DNA of 36,946 nt from an uncultured Erysipelotrichaceae bacterium (lineage in GTDB: Bacteria; Bacillota_I; Bacilli_A; RF39; UBA660). The position numbers and the translations under genes are program-made. The notes under the pieces are model-generated. The model ran no database searches, was not told the origin of the DNA, and worked only from the letters and a program-made list of their open reading frames with translations. Each line of letters opens with the position of its first letter. Position 1 is the first letter of the stretch. The stretch is from assembly GCA_902788975.1 (NCBI GenBank), contig CADAMI010000022.1:1-36946 (forward strand). The letters run 5' to 3'. Below, piece by piece: positions 8,175 to 16,210 of the stretch.

Positions 8175-9086
8175 ATGTTTAAAGAAATAATAAAAGAAAT
8201 ATGCAATGAATTAAATATTAAATACACCATTTTATCTAAAGACTGGATAATTAAATTAGAAAAAGATAATGAAGTAAGGTATTTAACAGGTAATAAATTT
8301 GATCTAAATGGTCATGCTATAGGTAATATTTTGGATGACAAATATGCCTTTTATGAAATATTAAAAAATATAAATATTCCTGTATGTCTTCATCGGATTA
8401 TTTATCACAAAAATAATAACCAGTCTTATGCCATCGGATGTAACACTGAAGAATATATTCTTAATTGTTTTAATGAATTTCATAATGATGTAGTCATAAA
8501 ACCCAATAAAGGATCCATGGGCATAGGTGTACATCATATAACAAATAAAGATGAATTAATTAATATAACAAATAATTTATTAATTAATAATTATTCCATC
8601 AGTATCTGTCCATATTATCATATTAAAAATGAATACCGAGTTATTGTTTTAGATAATGAAATAAAATTAATATATAAGAAAATCAACCCAATAGTTATAG
8701 GCGATGGTAAAAGTACTCTAAAAGAATTATTAATAAAGTTTAATTATAATTATTATATTGATAAAGATGTCCTTAACATTATTCCAAATAAAAATGAAAT
8801 AATTACTCACGATTTTCATTTCAATTTATCAAAGGGAAGTATAGCTACTATAGATATTGACTATGATACAAAAGAAAAAATATGCCAGTTAGCACTAGAG
8901 GTATCAAAGAAAGTAGGTATTACTTTTGCTAGTATTGATATTATTGAAACAACAAATAATGAATTATTGGTTCTTGAAGCTAATAGCGGAGTTACTATTA
9001 ACAAAGCTACCAACTTTATTCCTAATGGTTATAATGTTGCCAAAGAGATTTATAAAGAAGCAATTCTAAGAATGTTTGATAAATAA
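8175..9086 (+). CDS. ATP-grasp domain protein (carboxylate-amine/peptide ligase type)
   Basis: 303 residues. The start is set at the ATG at 8175, which has AGGTGAT at the right distance; GTG (8166) and ATG (8169) upstream lie inside that SD. ATP-grasp landmarks: VVIKPNKGSMGIGVH (106-120, ATP-binding Lys109 and glycine loop), CPYYHIKNEYRVIVLDNEI (145-163), IGDGKSTLKELL, and the Mg-binding LVLEANSGVTIN (265-276, Glu268 and Asn270). The IGDGKSTLKELL segment resembles cyanophycin-synthetase/GshF-type ligases. It probably joins a carboxylate to an amine via an acyl phosphate; the substrates are unknown. It is flanked by terminators and stands alone, so context gives no substrate. Confidence 0.8.
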   Translation: MFKEIIKEICNELNIKYTILSKDWIIKLEKDNEVRYLTGNKFDLNGHAIGNILDDKYAFYEILKNINIPVCLHRIIYHKNNNQSYAIGCNTEEYILNCFNEFHNDVVIKPNKGSMGIGVHHITNKDELINITNNLLINNYSISICPYYHIKNEYRVIVLDNEIKLIYKKINPIVIGDGKSTLKELLIKFNYNYYIDKDVLNIIPNKNEIITHDFHFNLSKGSIATIDIDYDTKEKICQLALEVSKKVGITFASIDIIETTNNELLVLEANSGVTINKATNFIPNGYNVAKEIYKEAILRMFDK

Positions 9087-9111
9087 AACACTTAATTTTT
9101 TATTAAGTGTT
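9087..9111. terminator. bidirectional hairpin between the convergent ATP-grasp and DUF5011 genes
   Basis: AACACTTAAT (9087-9096) and ATTAAGTGTT (9102-9111) form a perfect 10-bp stem with a T-rich loop. The T tract is better on the minus strand (TTTTATTT). Confidence 0.75.
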
Positions 9112-9117
9112 CTAATA

Positions 9118-10317
9118 TTATAATTCACCTTTGTGATATTTATACATTAAATTTGCTAAATTGTTTATTATTTCTTGTTTATTATCATTACCATGATTTG
9201 TTAAAATTACAATAATATATGGTTCGTTATCGAGAACAATTCCAACGTCATGATAATACTGACCATAATAACCATATTTATGCATAACTGATAAATTATT
9301 TATTTTTAAATAGTTTCCATAATCATTAATAAAAAATGATTTTAATTCTTCATTATTTTTAGTAATATTATATAATTTCTTTAAATATACAATTTGATCA
9401 TTAACTGTCGTGTTTCCAAAATTATCATCTCCAGCTAGTGTGTTCTTTGCACCTAGATTTATACCATAATTTTTAAGATTATCTCTTCCAATATAATTAA
9501 CTAAATACTGGTGAGCATTATTATCGCTAACTGATATGGCTTTTTCAACGTAAGACTTTGTTGAATCGTTTATTAAATTATTATCGTATAAATAAATAGC
9601 ATCTAGTGTTTTTATTAAACTGGCTCCATAATATATTTTATTTTCCCTATATAAAAACTTTTTATTTGTAATCAAATTGTAGTATCCAATAGAAACGTCA
9701 TAATTATGTTCTTTTACATATTTTACTATTGAATTATTTATATCTTCAAAGCCATAATTTGATACCATGTTTTTGTTTTGAACAATCACTTTTCGGGTAA
9801 CCTTATTTTCGTTTCCTGATGAATCTTTAGCAGAATAAACTATTGAATATTCTCCTTCTTTTGTCGTATCAAGATTACTTTCAATTATAATATTATCAGT
9901 AATATCTTTATCATAATTATCAATAGCTACAGCACCTTCATCTATAAATGTATCTCCAACATATATTTTTATTTCATCATCACCATTAAGTTCTATACTT
10001 GGGGGAGTATTATCAACAACATTTATTTCTCTTCTTAATAAATATTTATGCCATAGAAATTTTAAACTATAATTAATATTATAATTACCAACTATACTTG
10101 TATTTAAATTGTTAAATATTTTCACTTTTTTACTAATATCATAGTTAAAGATAGAGGCAATATAACCATATTCTATATAGGTTTCATTCAAGTTAAGATA
10201 TAATTTGTTATCTCCTTTAAGCTTAAAAACGACATTCATTTTAAAAATAAAAATGACACTTATAAATATAATAGTAACCATCATTAACGATATGATAAAT
10301 TTTCGAAGATTTTTCAT
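9118..10317 (-). CDS. membrane-anchored DUF5011 Ig-like plus beta-lactamase-like serine hydrolase
   Basis: 399 residues. One transmembrane helix (about 8-28) anchors it, with the rest outside. Two Ig-like repeats follow: a degenerate one at about 38-102 and a clear DUF5011 one at 105-180 (VGDTFIDEGAVAIDNYDKDIT, then SIVYSAKDSSGNENKVTR). The C-terminal half has the serine penicillin-recognising motifs: GASLIK with Ser233 and Lys236, SDN at 264-266, and HKYG (346-349) where KTG/KSG is usual. This matches class A beta-lactamase-like hydrolases. With Tyr instead of Thr/Ser in the third motif, true beta-lactam hydrolysis is uncertain and a wall-related function is as likely. SD AAGGTG before the ATG; single gene. 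Confidence 0.82.
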   Translation of the reverse strand: MKNLRKFIISLMMVTIIFISVIFIFKMNVVFKLKGDNKLYLNLNETYIEYGYIASIFNYDISKKVKIFNNLNTSIVGNYNINYSLKFLWHKYLLRREINVVDNTPPSIELNGDDEIKIYVGDTFIDEGAVAIDNYDKDITDNIIIESNLDTTKEGEYSIVYSAKDSSGNENKVTRKVIVQNKNMVSNYGFEDINNSIVKYVKEHNYDVSIGYYNLITNKKFLYRENKIYYGASLIKTLDAIYLYDNNLINDSTKSYVEKAISVSDNNAHQYLVNYIGRDNLKNYGINLGAKNTLAGDDNFGNTTVNDQIVYLKKLYNITKNNEELKSFFINDYGNYLKINNLSVMHKYGYYGQYYHDVGIVLDNEPYIIVILTNHGNDNKQEIINNLANLMYKYHKGEL

Positions 10318-10391
10318 AGTAAATCAACACCTTATTATCATTTCATTATAATTATAACAAAAAAAGAATGAAAATAAAAGCATAAAAGACA

Positions 10392-10420
10392 TTGAAAAAT
10401 AAATATATTTTTGTTATAAT
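10392..10420 (+). promoter_or_regulatory. sigma-A promoter of the phosphoketolase gene
   Basis: TTGAAA (10392-10397) and TATAAT (10415-10420) with a 17-base spacer, about 26 bases before the ATG. Confidence 0.8.
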
Positions 10421-10446
10421 TTTACTAGAATAGAAAGAGGTGTCAT

Positions 10447-12783
10447 ATGGCAAGTATTAATAATAAAGAATTAGCATTACTAGATAAGTATTTTAGAGCA
10501 AGCAACTATTTATCTGTAGGACAGTTATATTTATTAGATAACCCATTATTAAAAAGAAAGCTAACATTAGATGATATTAAACATAAACTTGTTGGCCATT
10601 GGGGAACTGTTCCTGGACAGAATTTTATTTATACCCATTTAAATCGTATAATAAAAAAATATGACTTGAATATGATGTATATATCAGGCCCAGGGCATGG
10701 TGGAAATTCATTGATTGCTAATACTTATCTAGAAGGAACATATAGTGAGGTATATCCTAATATTACATATGATGAAGCCGGATTGCAAAAATTATTTAAA
10801 CGTTTTAGTTTTCCAGGCGGTGTTTCTAGCCATGTTGCTCCTGAAACTCCTGGTTCAATCAATGAGGGCGGGGAACTAGGTTATAGTTTAGCTCATGCTT
10901 ATGGTGCTGTAATGGATAACCCTAGTTTGATTGCTGCTTGTATTATTGGTGATGGCGAAGCAGAAACAGGACCACTTGCTACCGCATGGCACTCTAACAA
11001 ATTTATTAATCCGAAAACTGATGGCGTAGTCTTACCAATTCTTCATTTAAATGGCTATAAAATTGCTAACCCAACTATTTTTGGACGTATGACTGATAAA
11101 GAATTAGAATCTTTCTTTACTGGTTGTGGTTATAAACCATACTTTGTCGAAGGCGACGAACCAATGGAAATGCATAAAAGAATGGCTTCAATTTTAGATA
11201 GAGTAGTCAAAGATATTCGCACCATTAAAAAAGGAAACAGTGTCAAAAGACCTGTATGGCCAATGATTATTTTAAGAACACCTAAGGGATGGACTGGCCC
11301 AAGCATTGTCGATGGAAAACAAATTGAAGGATCATTTAGAGCTCATCAAATTCCACTAGCAGTAGATGCTGAACATAAAAAAAATCTACATATATTAGAA
11401 AAATGGTTACTTAGTTACCACCCAGAAGAATTATTTGATAAAGATGGCAAATTAGTCAAAGAAGTTAGAGATACTCTTCCAAAAGGTAATAAACGAATGG
11501 GTGCAAATCCAAATACTAATGGGGGATTATTATTACAAGAATTAAAAACACCTGATTTTAAAAAATATGAAGTTAAAGTACCATTTCCTGGTAGCATCCT
11601 AAAAAGTGATATGATGGAAGTAGGTAAATACTTACGCGATGTCATTAATTTAAATAAAAAGAATTTCCGTATATTTGGACCAGATGAAACAATGTCCAAT
11701 AGGTTAAATTATGTTTTTGAAAAAACTAATCGTAGATGGATAGATAAAAAATTAAAAACAGATGAATTTTTAGCACCAGATGGTCGTGTCCTTGACAGTA
11801 TGCTTTCAGAACATATGTGTGAAGGCTGGTTAGAAGGTTATTTATTAACTGGTAGACACGGAATCTTTAATAGCTATGAAGCTTTTATTCGTATTGTTGA
11901 TTCAATGACTAGCCAACATGCTAAATGGTTAAAAGTATGTAATGATCTTCATTGGCGCAGACCAATAGCAAGTCTAAATTATCTATTATCTTCGAATGTT
12001 TGGCAACAAGATCATAATGGTTTTACCCATCAAGATCCAGGCTTCTTAAATCATATTGCTACTAAAAAAGCTGAAATATCACGTATGTACTTGCCACCAG
12101 ATGCCAATTGTTTATTATCTTGTATGGATCATTGCTTAAAAAGTAAAAACTATATCAATGTAATTATTGCTTCTAAACATCCAAGTCCACAGTGGCTATC
12201 TATGGATGAAGCAGTTAAACATTGTACAAAAGGGGTAGGAATATGGAAATTTGCTTCAAATGATGAAGGACAAGAACCCGATATTGTTATGGCTTCGTGT
12301 GGTGATGCTCCAACATTAGAAACCTTAGCTGCCATCAGTATCCTAAAAGAAAAATTCCCCGAAATAAAAATTAGAATGGTTAATGTTGTTGATTTAATGA
12401 AATTACAATCTAATAAGAAACATCCACATGGGTTAACTGATGAAGAATATAATGCTATCTTTACTACAGATAAACCAATAATCTTCAATTTTCATGGATA
12501 TCCTGATTTAATTCATCAACTTACATATAACCGTGAAAATACTAATATTCATGTCCATGGTTATATCGAAGAAGGAACTATTACAACTCCTTTTGATATG
12601 AAAGTTCAAAACAAAATTGATAGATATCATTTAGTAATTGATGCCTTAAAGTACCTTCCTAAATTAGGAAATCGTACCTCATTCTTAATACAAGAATGTC
12701 AAAATAAACTAATCGAACATAAAGTATATATCTATAATAATGGTGTTGATACGGAAGAAATAAGAAATTGGCATTGGAAATAA
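10447..12783 (+). CDS. xfp: xylulose-5-phosphate/fructose-6-phosphate phosphoketolase
   Basis: 778 residues, close to the family's 790-825. This thiamine-diphosphate enzyme splits xylulose 5-phosphate (and often fructose 6-phosphate) with phosphate into acetyl phosphate and glyceraldehyde 3-phosphate (or erythrose 4-phosphate). Motifs: [15 protein letters not shown] (48-62), GPGHGGNS (81-88), [20 protein letters not shown] (128-147) and the ThDP motif [18 protein letters not shown] (168-185). It has a strong promoter and its own terminator, so it is a single-gene unit, probably highly expressed. It suggests a phosphoketolase route for pentoses or a bifid-like shunt giving acetyl phosphate for ATP; the rest of the pathway is not in the window. 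Confidence 0.97.
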   Translation: MASINNKELALLDKYFRASNYLSVGQLYLLDNPLLKRKLTLDDIKHKLVGHWGTVPGQNFIYTHLNRIIKKYDLNMMYISGPGHGGNSLIANTYLEGTYSEVYPNITYDEAGLQKLFKRFSFPGGVSSHVAPETPGSINEGGELGYSLAHAYGAVMDNPSLIAACIIGDGEAETGPLATAWHSNKFINPKTDGVVLPILHLNGYKIANPTIFGRMTDKELESFFTGCGYKPYFVEGDEPMEMHKRMASILDRVVKDIRTIKKGNSVKRPVWPMIILRTPKGWTGPSIVDGKQIEGSFRAHQIPLAVDAEHKKNLHILEKWLLSYHPEELFDKDGKLVKEVRDTLPKGNKRMGANPNTNGGLLLQELKTPDFKKYEVKVPFPGSILKSDMMEVGKYLRDVINLNKKNFRIFGPDETMSNRLNYVFEKTNRRWIDKKLKTDEFLAPDGRVLDSMLSEHMCEGWLEGYLLTGRHGIFNSYEAFIRIVDSMTSQHAKWLKVCNDLHWRRPIASLNYLLSSNVWQQDHNGFTHQDPGFLNHIATKKAEISRMYLPPDANCLLSCMDHCLKSKNYINVIIASKHPSPQWLSMDEAVKHCTKGVGIWKFASNDEGQEPDIVMASCGDAPTLETLAAISILKEKFPEIKIRMVNVVDLMKLQSNKKHPHGLTDEEYNAIFTTDKPIIFNFHGYPDLIHQLTYNRENTNIHVHGYIEEGTITTPFDMKVQNKIDRYHLVIDALKYLPKLGNRTSFLIQECQNKLIEHKVYIYNNGVDTEEIRNWHWK

Positions 12784-12815
12784 AAGTGTAAAATTAAAAT
12801 ACACTTTTTATTTTT
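12782..12815 (+). terminator. terminator after xfp
   Basis: AAAAGTGTA (12782-12790) pairs with TACACTTTT (12800-12808), followed by a T-rich tract. The stem overlaps the xfp stop codon. Confidence 0.8.
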
Positions 12816-12889
12816 ACAAAAAAGTGCTATTAAAATATTAAAATTTATGATAAAATATATTATGTATCAAAATGTAAGGAAGTGATAAC

Positions 12890-14596
12890 ATGAATAGCAA
12901 GTTTTTATTACCTGTAATTATATTTATTACATTGTTTATTGCTACCATTATTATCCTTATTATTTTGAATATCAGAAGAAAACAAAAATTTAAAAGGACT
13001 ATTGAAGATCTAGATTTAGAAAAAAATAAAGTAATTGGTGTTCCTGTTTTAAGCGAATTATCAAAAGTTCGTGAATTAGTAAAAACAGATGATTTAAAAC
13101 AAAAATTAACTGATTGGGATGAAACATTTAAAGAAATTAAAGAAGGCGGTATTGATACTCTAACAGATTTAATTACTGAAGCAGATTTCTTGGTAGATCG
13201 AAAAGACTATAAAAATGCTATGAAAAAAATAGCTAATATTGAAATGAATCTAGAATCTATTAGACATAAGACTAATATTTTACTTGATGAAATAAAAGTA
13301 ATAACTAAATCTGAAGAGAGAAATCGTAGCGTTATTACTAAATTAAAAGCTATATTTAGAGAATGTGAGAATAAGTATGAAAGAATCAAAAAAGATTATG
13401 GTCCATTAAGTGAAAGTATTGAATCAGAATTTATTAAAATAGATAAAGATTTTAAAAAGTTTGAAAGTTATATGGATCGTAATGATTATGTATCAGTTGA
13501 AAAAATCGTGGTAAATCTAGACAACGAAATAGCTAAGTTAAAAGATTATCTTGATAAAACTCCTGATTTAATCTTAATGGCCACAATGATGATTCCTAAT
13601 AAAATTGAAGAAACAAAAACTGCATATTTCCGTATGCAACGCGATGGTTATCCATTAGATTACTTAAATGTTGAATACAATATAAAAGAGATTCAAGAAA
13701 AAGTAGCTAAGATTATTGATAATCTAAAAGAGTTTAAATTAGATAATGCTGATATTGAACTTAAAACAATGTTGGAATATTTTAATACAATGTTTAATAA
13801 CTTTGATAAAGAAAGAGAATCTAAAGATATCTTTAGAGAAAATATAAAAAAGCTAAAGAAGAAAATTGAAGGTGTCAACAAAGTAGTATACGATATCTAT
13901 ATTCAGATGGACGATATCAAAACGACATATGATCTATCTGAAACAGAGATTAGTAAGTTTAGTATTATTAATAAAAATTTAGAAAAGATTAATGAAGACT
14001 ACAAAGCATTATTTGAACATGGTAAAGGAAAAACATTTGCCTATTCCAAACTAGTTGAAGAATTAGATGGTTTAAATAGTAGGTTGACAAGACTTCAAGA
14101 TGATTTAGATTATCGCTTAAAATCAATTACCAGTATGAAAGATGATGAATCACGTGCTAAAGAACAATTAAATATGATTCAAAATCTTTTAATCCAATCA
14201 AAAAATAAACTAAAAGATTATAAAATACCTGTAATACCAAATAGTTACTTTATTGAACTTGATGAAGCTGGTGAAGCTATTCGTGAAATAATTAAAGAAT
14301 TAGCTAAAAAACCAATAGTTATAAAAATATTAAATATTAGGGTAGATACAGCTAGGGATTTAGTATTTAAGATTTATAATAAGACTAATGATATTGTTAA
14401 AAGTGTTATTACATGTGAAAACTTAATAACATACGGTAATAGATACCGAACCACTTATAAAGAAATTGATGATGCCTTAACGATTGCCGAAGATTTATTT
14501 AGAAAAGGAAAATATAGCCAATCGATGGAAACATCAATTAAAGCAATATCGACAGTTGATGATAGCTTTAAAAGTAAATTCAATATTGAAAAATAA
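12890..14596 (+). CDS. ezrA: septation ring formation regulator EzrA
   Basis: 568 residues, matching EzrA (about 560-570). A single N-terminal membrane helix (about 5-27) with a short outside end is followed by a long cytoplasmic run of helical, spectrin-like repeats with heptad spacing, rich in Lys, Glu and Asp. The segment ELSKVRELVKTDDLKQKLTD after the helix and the EADFLVDRKDYKNAMKKI block are typical. EzrA binds FtsZ, limits Z-ring number and position, and links FtsZ to wall synthesis. SD AAGGAAGTGAT. The promoter is probably the TGATAAAAT at 12848-12856. A ZipA-shaped membrane gene follows 47 bases downstream and may be part of the same division unit. Confidence 0.9.
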   Translation: MNSKFLLPVIIFITLFIATIIILIILNIRRKQKFKRTIEDLDLEKNKVIGVPVLSELSKVRELVKTDDLKQKLTDWDETFKEIKEGGIDTLTDLITEADFLVDRKDYKNAMKKIANIEMNLESIRHKTNILLDEIKVITKSEERNRSVITKLKAIFRECENKYERIKKDYGPLSESIESEFIKIDKDFKKFESYMDRNDYVSVEKIVVNLDNEIAKLKDYLDKTPDLILMATMMIPNKIEETKTAYFRMQRDGYPLDYLNVEYNIKEIQEKVAKIIDNLKEFKLDNADIELKTMLEYFNTMFNNFDKERESKDIFRENIKKLKKKIEGVNKVVYDIYIQMDDIKTTYDLSETEISKFSIINKNLEKINEDYKALFEHGKGKTFAYSKLVEELDGLNSRLTRLQDDLDYRLKSITSMKDDESRAKEQLNMIQNLLIQSKNKLKDYKIPVIPNSYFIELDEAGEAIREIIKELAKKPIVIKILNIRVDTARDLVFKIYNKTNDIVKSVITCENLITYGNRYRTTYKEIDDALTIAEDLFRKGKYSQSMETSIKAISTVDDSFKSKFNIEK

Positions 14597-14643
14597 TAAT
14601 AATCATGATATTATATTTATAGAATAAAGAGGAGATGGAAAAT

Positions 14644-15474
14644 ATGAATATAAAAGATTTCTTAATGGATAACTATATATATATAATAATAGTTATTGTC
14701 TTAATTATTATTACAATTATTGGCTTTCTTGCCGATAAGCAAAAGAATGGCGGTAAAAAAAATAATAATGTCGCTGAACCATTACCAAATAATAATTCAA
14801 ATAATGAAATGGTAAATCAATTAGCAACAAATCAATCTGTAAATAATCAAATGCCTAATAATATTAATTCAATACCTAATACAACTGTAATGCCTAATAA
14901 TACCCAATTTATAAACAACATGCTTAGCAATCAAAGCCCTTTAAATCAAATGGCAAATAATAATCAAAATGTTCCACAACCAGTTGAACCAATGAATGCA
15001 GGACTAAATTCAGCAACTGAACCAATGTATCAACCATTGTCAGAACAAGCACCAATTGTTCAACCAACAAATCCAATAAATAGTATTAATAAATTTGGTA
15101 GTAACATTTCAAATAATCAAATGAGCCAAACTATAGAGCCATTACCACAATCAATGAATAATAATATTCCCAATAATATTATGTCAAACAATATAATACC
15201 AACTCAAAACATATTTAATCAAAAAGCTGCTGAACATGTTCAAACTCAAAATCCTATTCCAACACCGGTTAACATGAACCAACAACCTGTAATAAATAAT
15301 ATGGCTATTAATAATGTTACTCCAGTTAATCCAAAGCCAGTTGTTCCTGAGCCAATTCCTACTCCAATTGAAAATACTATTCCAAGTCCAATTCCAACAC
15401 CACAACCAACGATGCCACAACCAGTAGGATTTGTTTTTGGACCACAACAAGGACAAAATAATAATCAACATTAA
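14644..15474 (+). CDS. membrane-anchored, Asn/Pro/Gln-rich disordered protein
   Basis: 276 residues from the ATG at 14644, which lies 9 bases after GGAG; an ATG at 14635 abuts that SD and is less likely. A hydrophobic helix (about residues 12-32, YIYIIIVIVLIIITIIGF) is followed by a short Lys-rich stretch (ADKQKNGGKK). The remaining 230 residues are low complexity: Asn, Gln, Pro, Met and Ser, with repeated motifs such as NQMPNNIN, EPLPQS and IPTP, ending in PVGFVFGPQQGQ. No globular domain is visible. The topology (N-terminal helix, long Pro/Gln linker) recalls ZipA, but there is no C-terminal FtsZ-binding fold. It sits 47 bases after ezrA and may be co-transcribed, though TGATATTAT at 14606-14614 could be its own -10. 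Function unknown. Confidence 0.75.
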   Translation: MNIKDFLMDNYIYIIIVIVLIIITIIGFLADKQKNGGKKNNNVAEPLPNNNSNNEMVNQLATNQSVNNQMPNNINSIPNTTVMPNNTQFINNMLSNQSPLNQMANNNQNVPQPVEPMNAGLNSATEPMYQPLSEQAPIVQPTNPINSINKFGSNISNNQMSQTIEPLPQSMNNNIPNNIMSNNIIPTQNIFNQKAAEHVQTQNPIPTPVNMNQQPVINNMAINNVTPVNPKPVVPEPIPTPIENTIPSPIPTPQPTMPQPVGFVFGPQQGQNNNQH

Positions 15475-15481
15475 ACAAAAA

Positions 15482-15538
15482 AATACTAATAAATAACTAA
15501 AGAATTATTATAATTACTTTAGTTTTTTTAGTATTTAA
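15482..15538. terminator. nested hairpins between convergent genes
   Basis: ACTAAAG (15496-15502) pairs with CTTTAGT (15517-15523), followed by six more T. An outer AATACTAA/TTAGTATT pair extends the stem. It serves the Asn-rich gene on plus and can serve the RNHCP gene on minus. Confidence 0.7.
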
Positions 15539-15560
15539 ATTATCATTTTATCAAACAATG

Positions 15561-15866
15561 TTAGATTTCACTAACTGATAATTTTATAATTAAGTCATAG
15601 TTATCATCGTTAGCCATAATATTTTTATGTATCTGATTACACTTTATACACTTATAGATAATTTTATAAGTGTTTTTATATTTTTCGATGCCGACAGGTT
15701 TCATTAATCCATGACATTCGTTCAATCTATCTCCAGGATTAACATCGACATGTTTAGACCACAAACAATTAGGACAATGATCCCTAGCTGTATAATTTAA
15801 CTTCTCAACTTTATATCCACAATTATCACACACAAATTTTTCATCGACCATATTAAATTTTTTCAT
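15561..15866 (-). CDS. RNHCP-domain zinc-ribbon protein
   Basis: 101 residues matching the small RNHCP family. Paired cysteines could bind zinc: CDNC (13-16), DHCPNC (29-34), a lone Cys51, and CIKC (73-76). The family signature RDHCPNCLWSKHVDVNPGDR is complete at 28-47, and NIMANDD lies near the end. Start ATG at 15866 behind AGGTGAT. The family is widespread in Bacillota and has no defined function as far as I know; the zinc ribbons suggest nucleic acid or protein binding. It is divergent from the comN-like/secDF operon and shares its intergenic region. Confidence 0.88.
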   Translation of the reverse strand: MKKFNMVDEKFVCDNCGYKVEKLNYTARDHCPNCLWSKHVDVNPGDRLNECHGLMKPVGIEKYKNTYKIIYKCIKCNQIHKNIMANDDNYDLIIKLSVSEI

Positions 15867-15882
15867 AATATCACCTAAAGTA

Positions 15883-15911
15883 AGTATATAATAAAATTGA
15901 TTATATTACAA
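15883..15911 (-). promoter_or_regulatory. promoter of the RNHCP gene
   Basis: On the minus strand TTGTAA (plus 15906-15911) and TATACT (plus 15883-15888) are 17 bases apart, just upstream of AGGTGAT and the ATG. Confidence 0.65.
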
Positions 15912-15919
15912 ATATAAAC

Positions 15920-15949
15920 TTGTAAAAGTGCCTTTATTTGTTATATAAT
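15920..15949 (+). promoter_or_regulatory. promoter of the comN-like/secDF/rel/dtd operon
   Basis: TTGTAA (15920-15925) and TATAAT (15944-15949) with an 18-base spacer, followed by AAAGGTGTGAT and the ATG at 15970. No other promoter is obvious before dtd, so it probably drives the four genes. Confidence 0.7.
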
Positions 15950-15969
15950 TAGATAAAGGTGTGATAAAT

Positions 15970-16188
15970 ATGGATTATTCTTCACAATTAGAATTGTATC
16001 AAGCATTATTACCAGTATTTAATGTAAAAAGAAGATTGCTTGAATATGCTAAATATACTGATATAACCGATAATGATATTTGGTATTACTTATCTATTAA
16101 TAAATGGAAGAATAGTCATAATCTTACAATTTCCGAAATTGTTAACGACTTGTTAACGACATCATCCTTATTGATGCACACGATATAA
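15970..16188 (+). CDS. ComN/YrzD-like post-transcriptional regulator
   Basis: 72 residues from the ATG at 15970, behind AAAGGTGTGAT; the GTG at 15961 lies in the SD. The core ITDNDIWYYLSINKWK then LTISEIVNDLLT matches the small 'post-transcriptional regulator' family of B. subtilis ComN (DIWxxLxxxKW and EIVNDI blocks). ComN controls comE mRNA in B. subtilis. There, too, the gene lies beside secDF, and the same neighbourhood here (secDF starts 22 bases downstream) supports the call. The protein is shorter than ComN (about 98 residues) at its C-terminus. The target in this organism is unknown. Confidence 0.75.
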   Translation: MDYSSQLELYQALLPVFNVKRRLLEYAKYTDITDNDIWYYLSINKWKNSHNLTISEIVNDLLTTSSLLMHTI

Positions 16189-16210
16189 TTAAATTCAAAG
16201 GAGTTACAAA

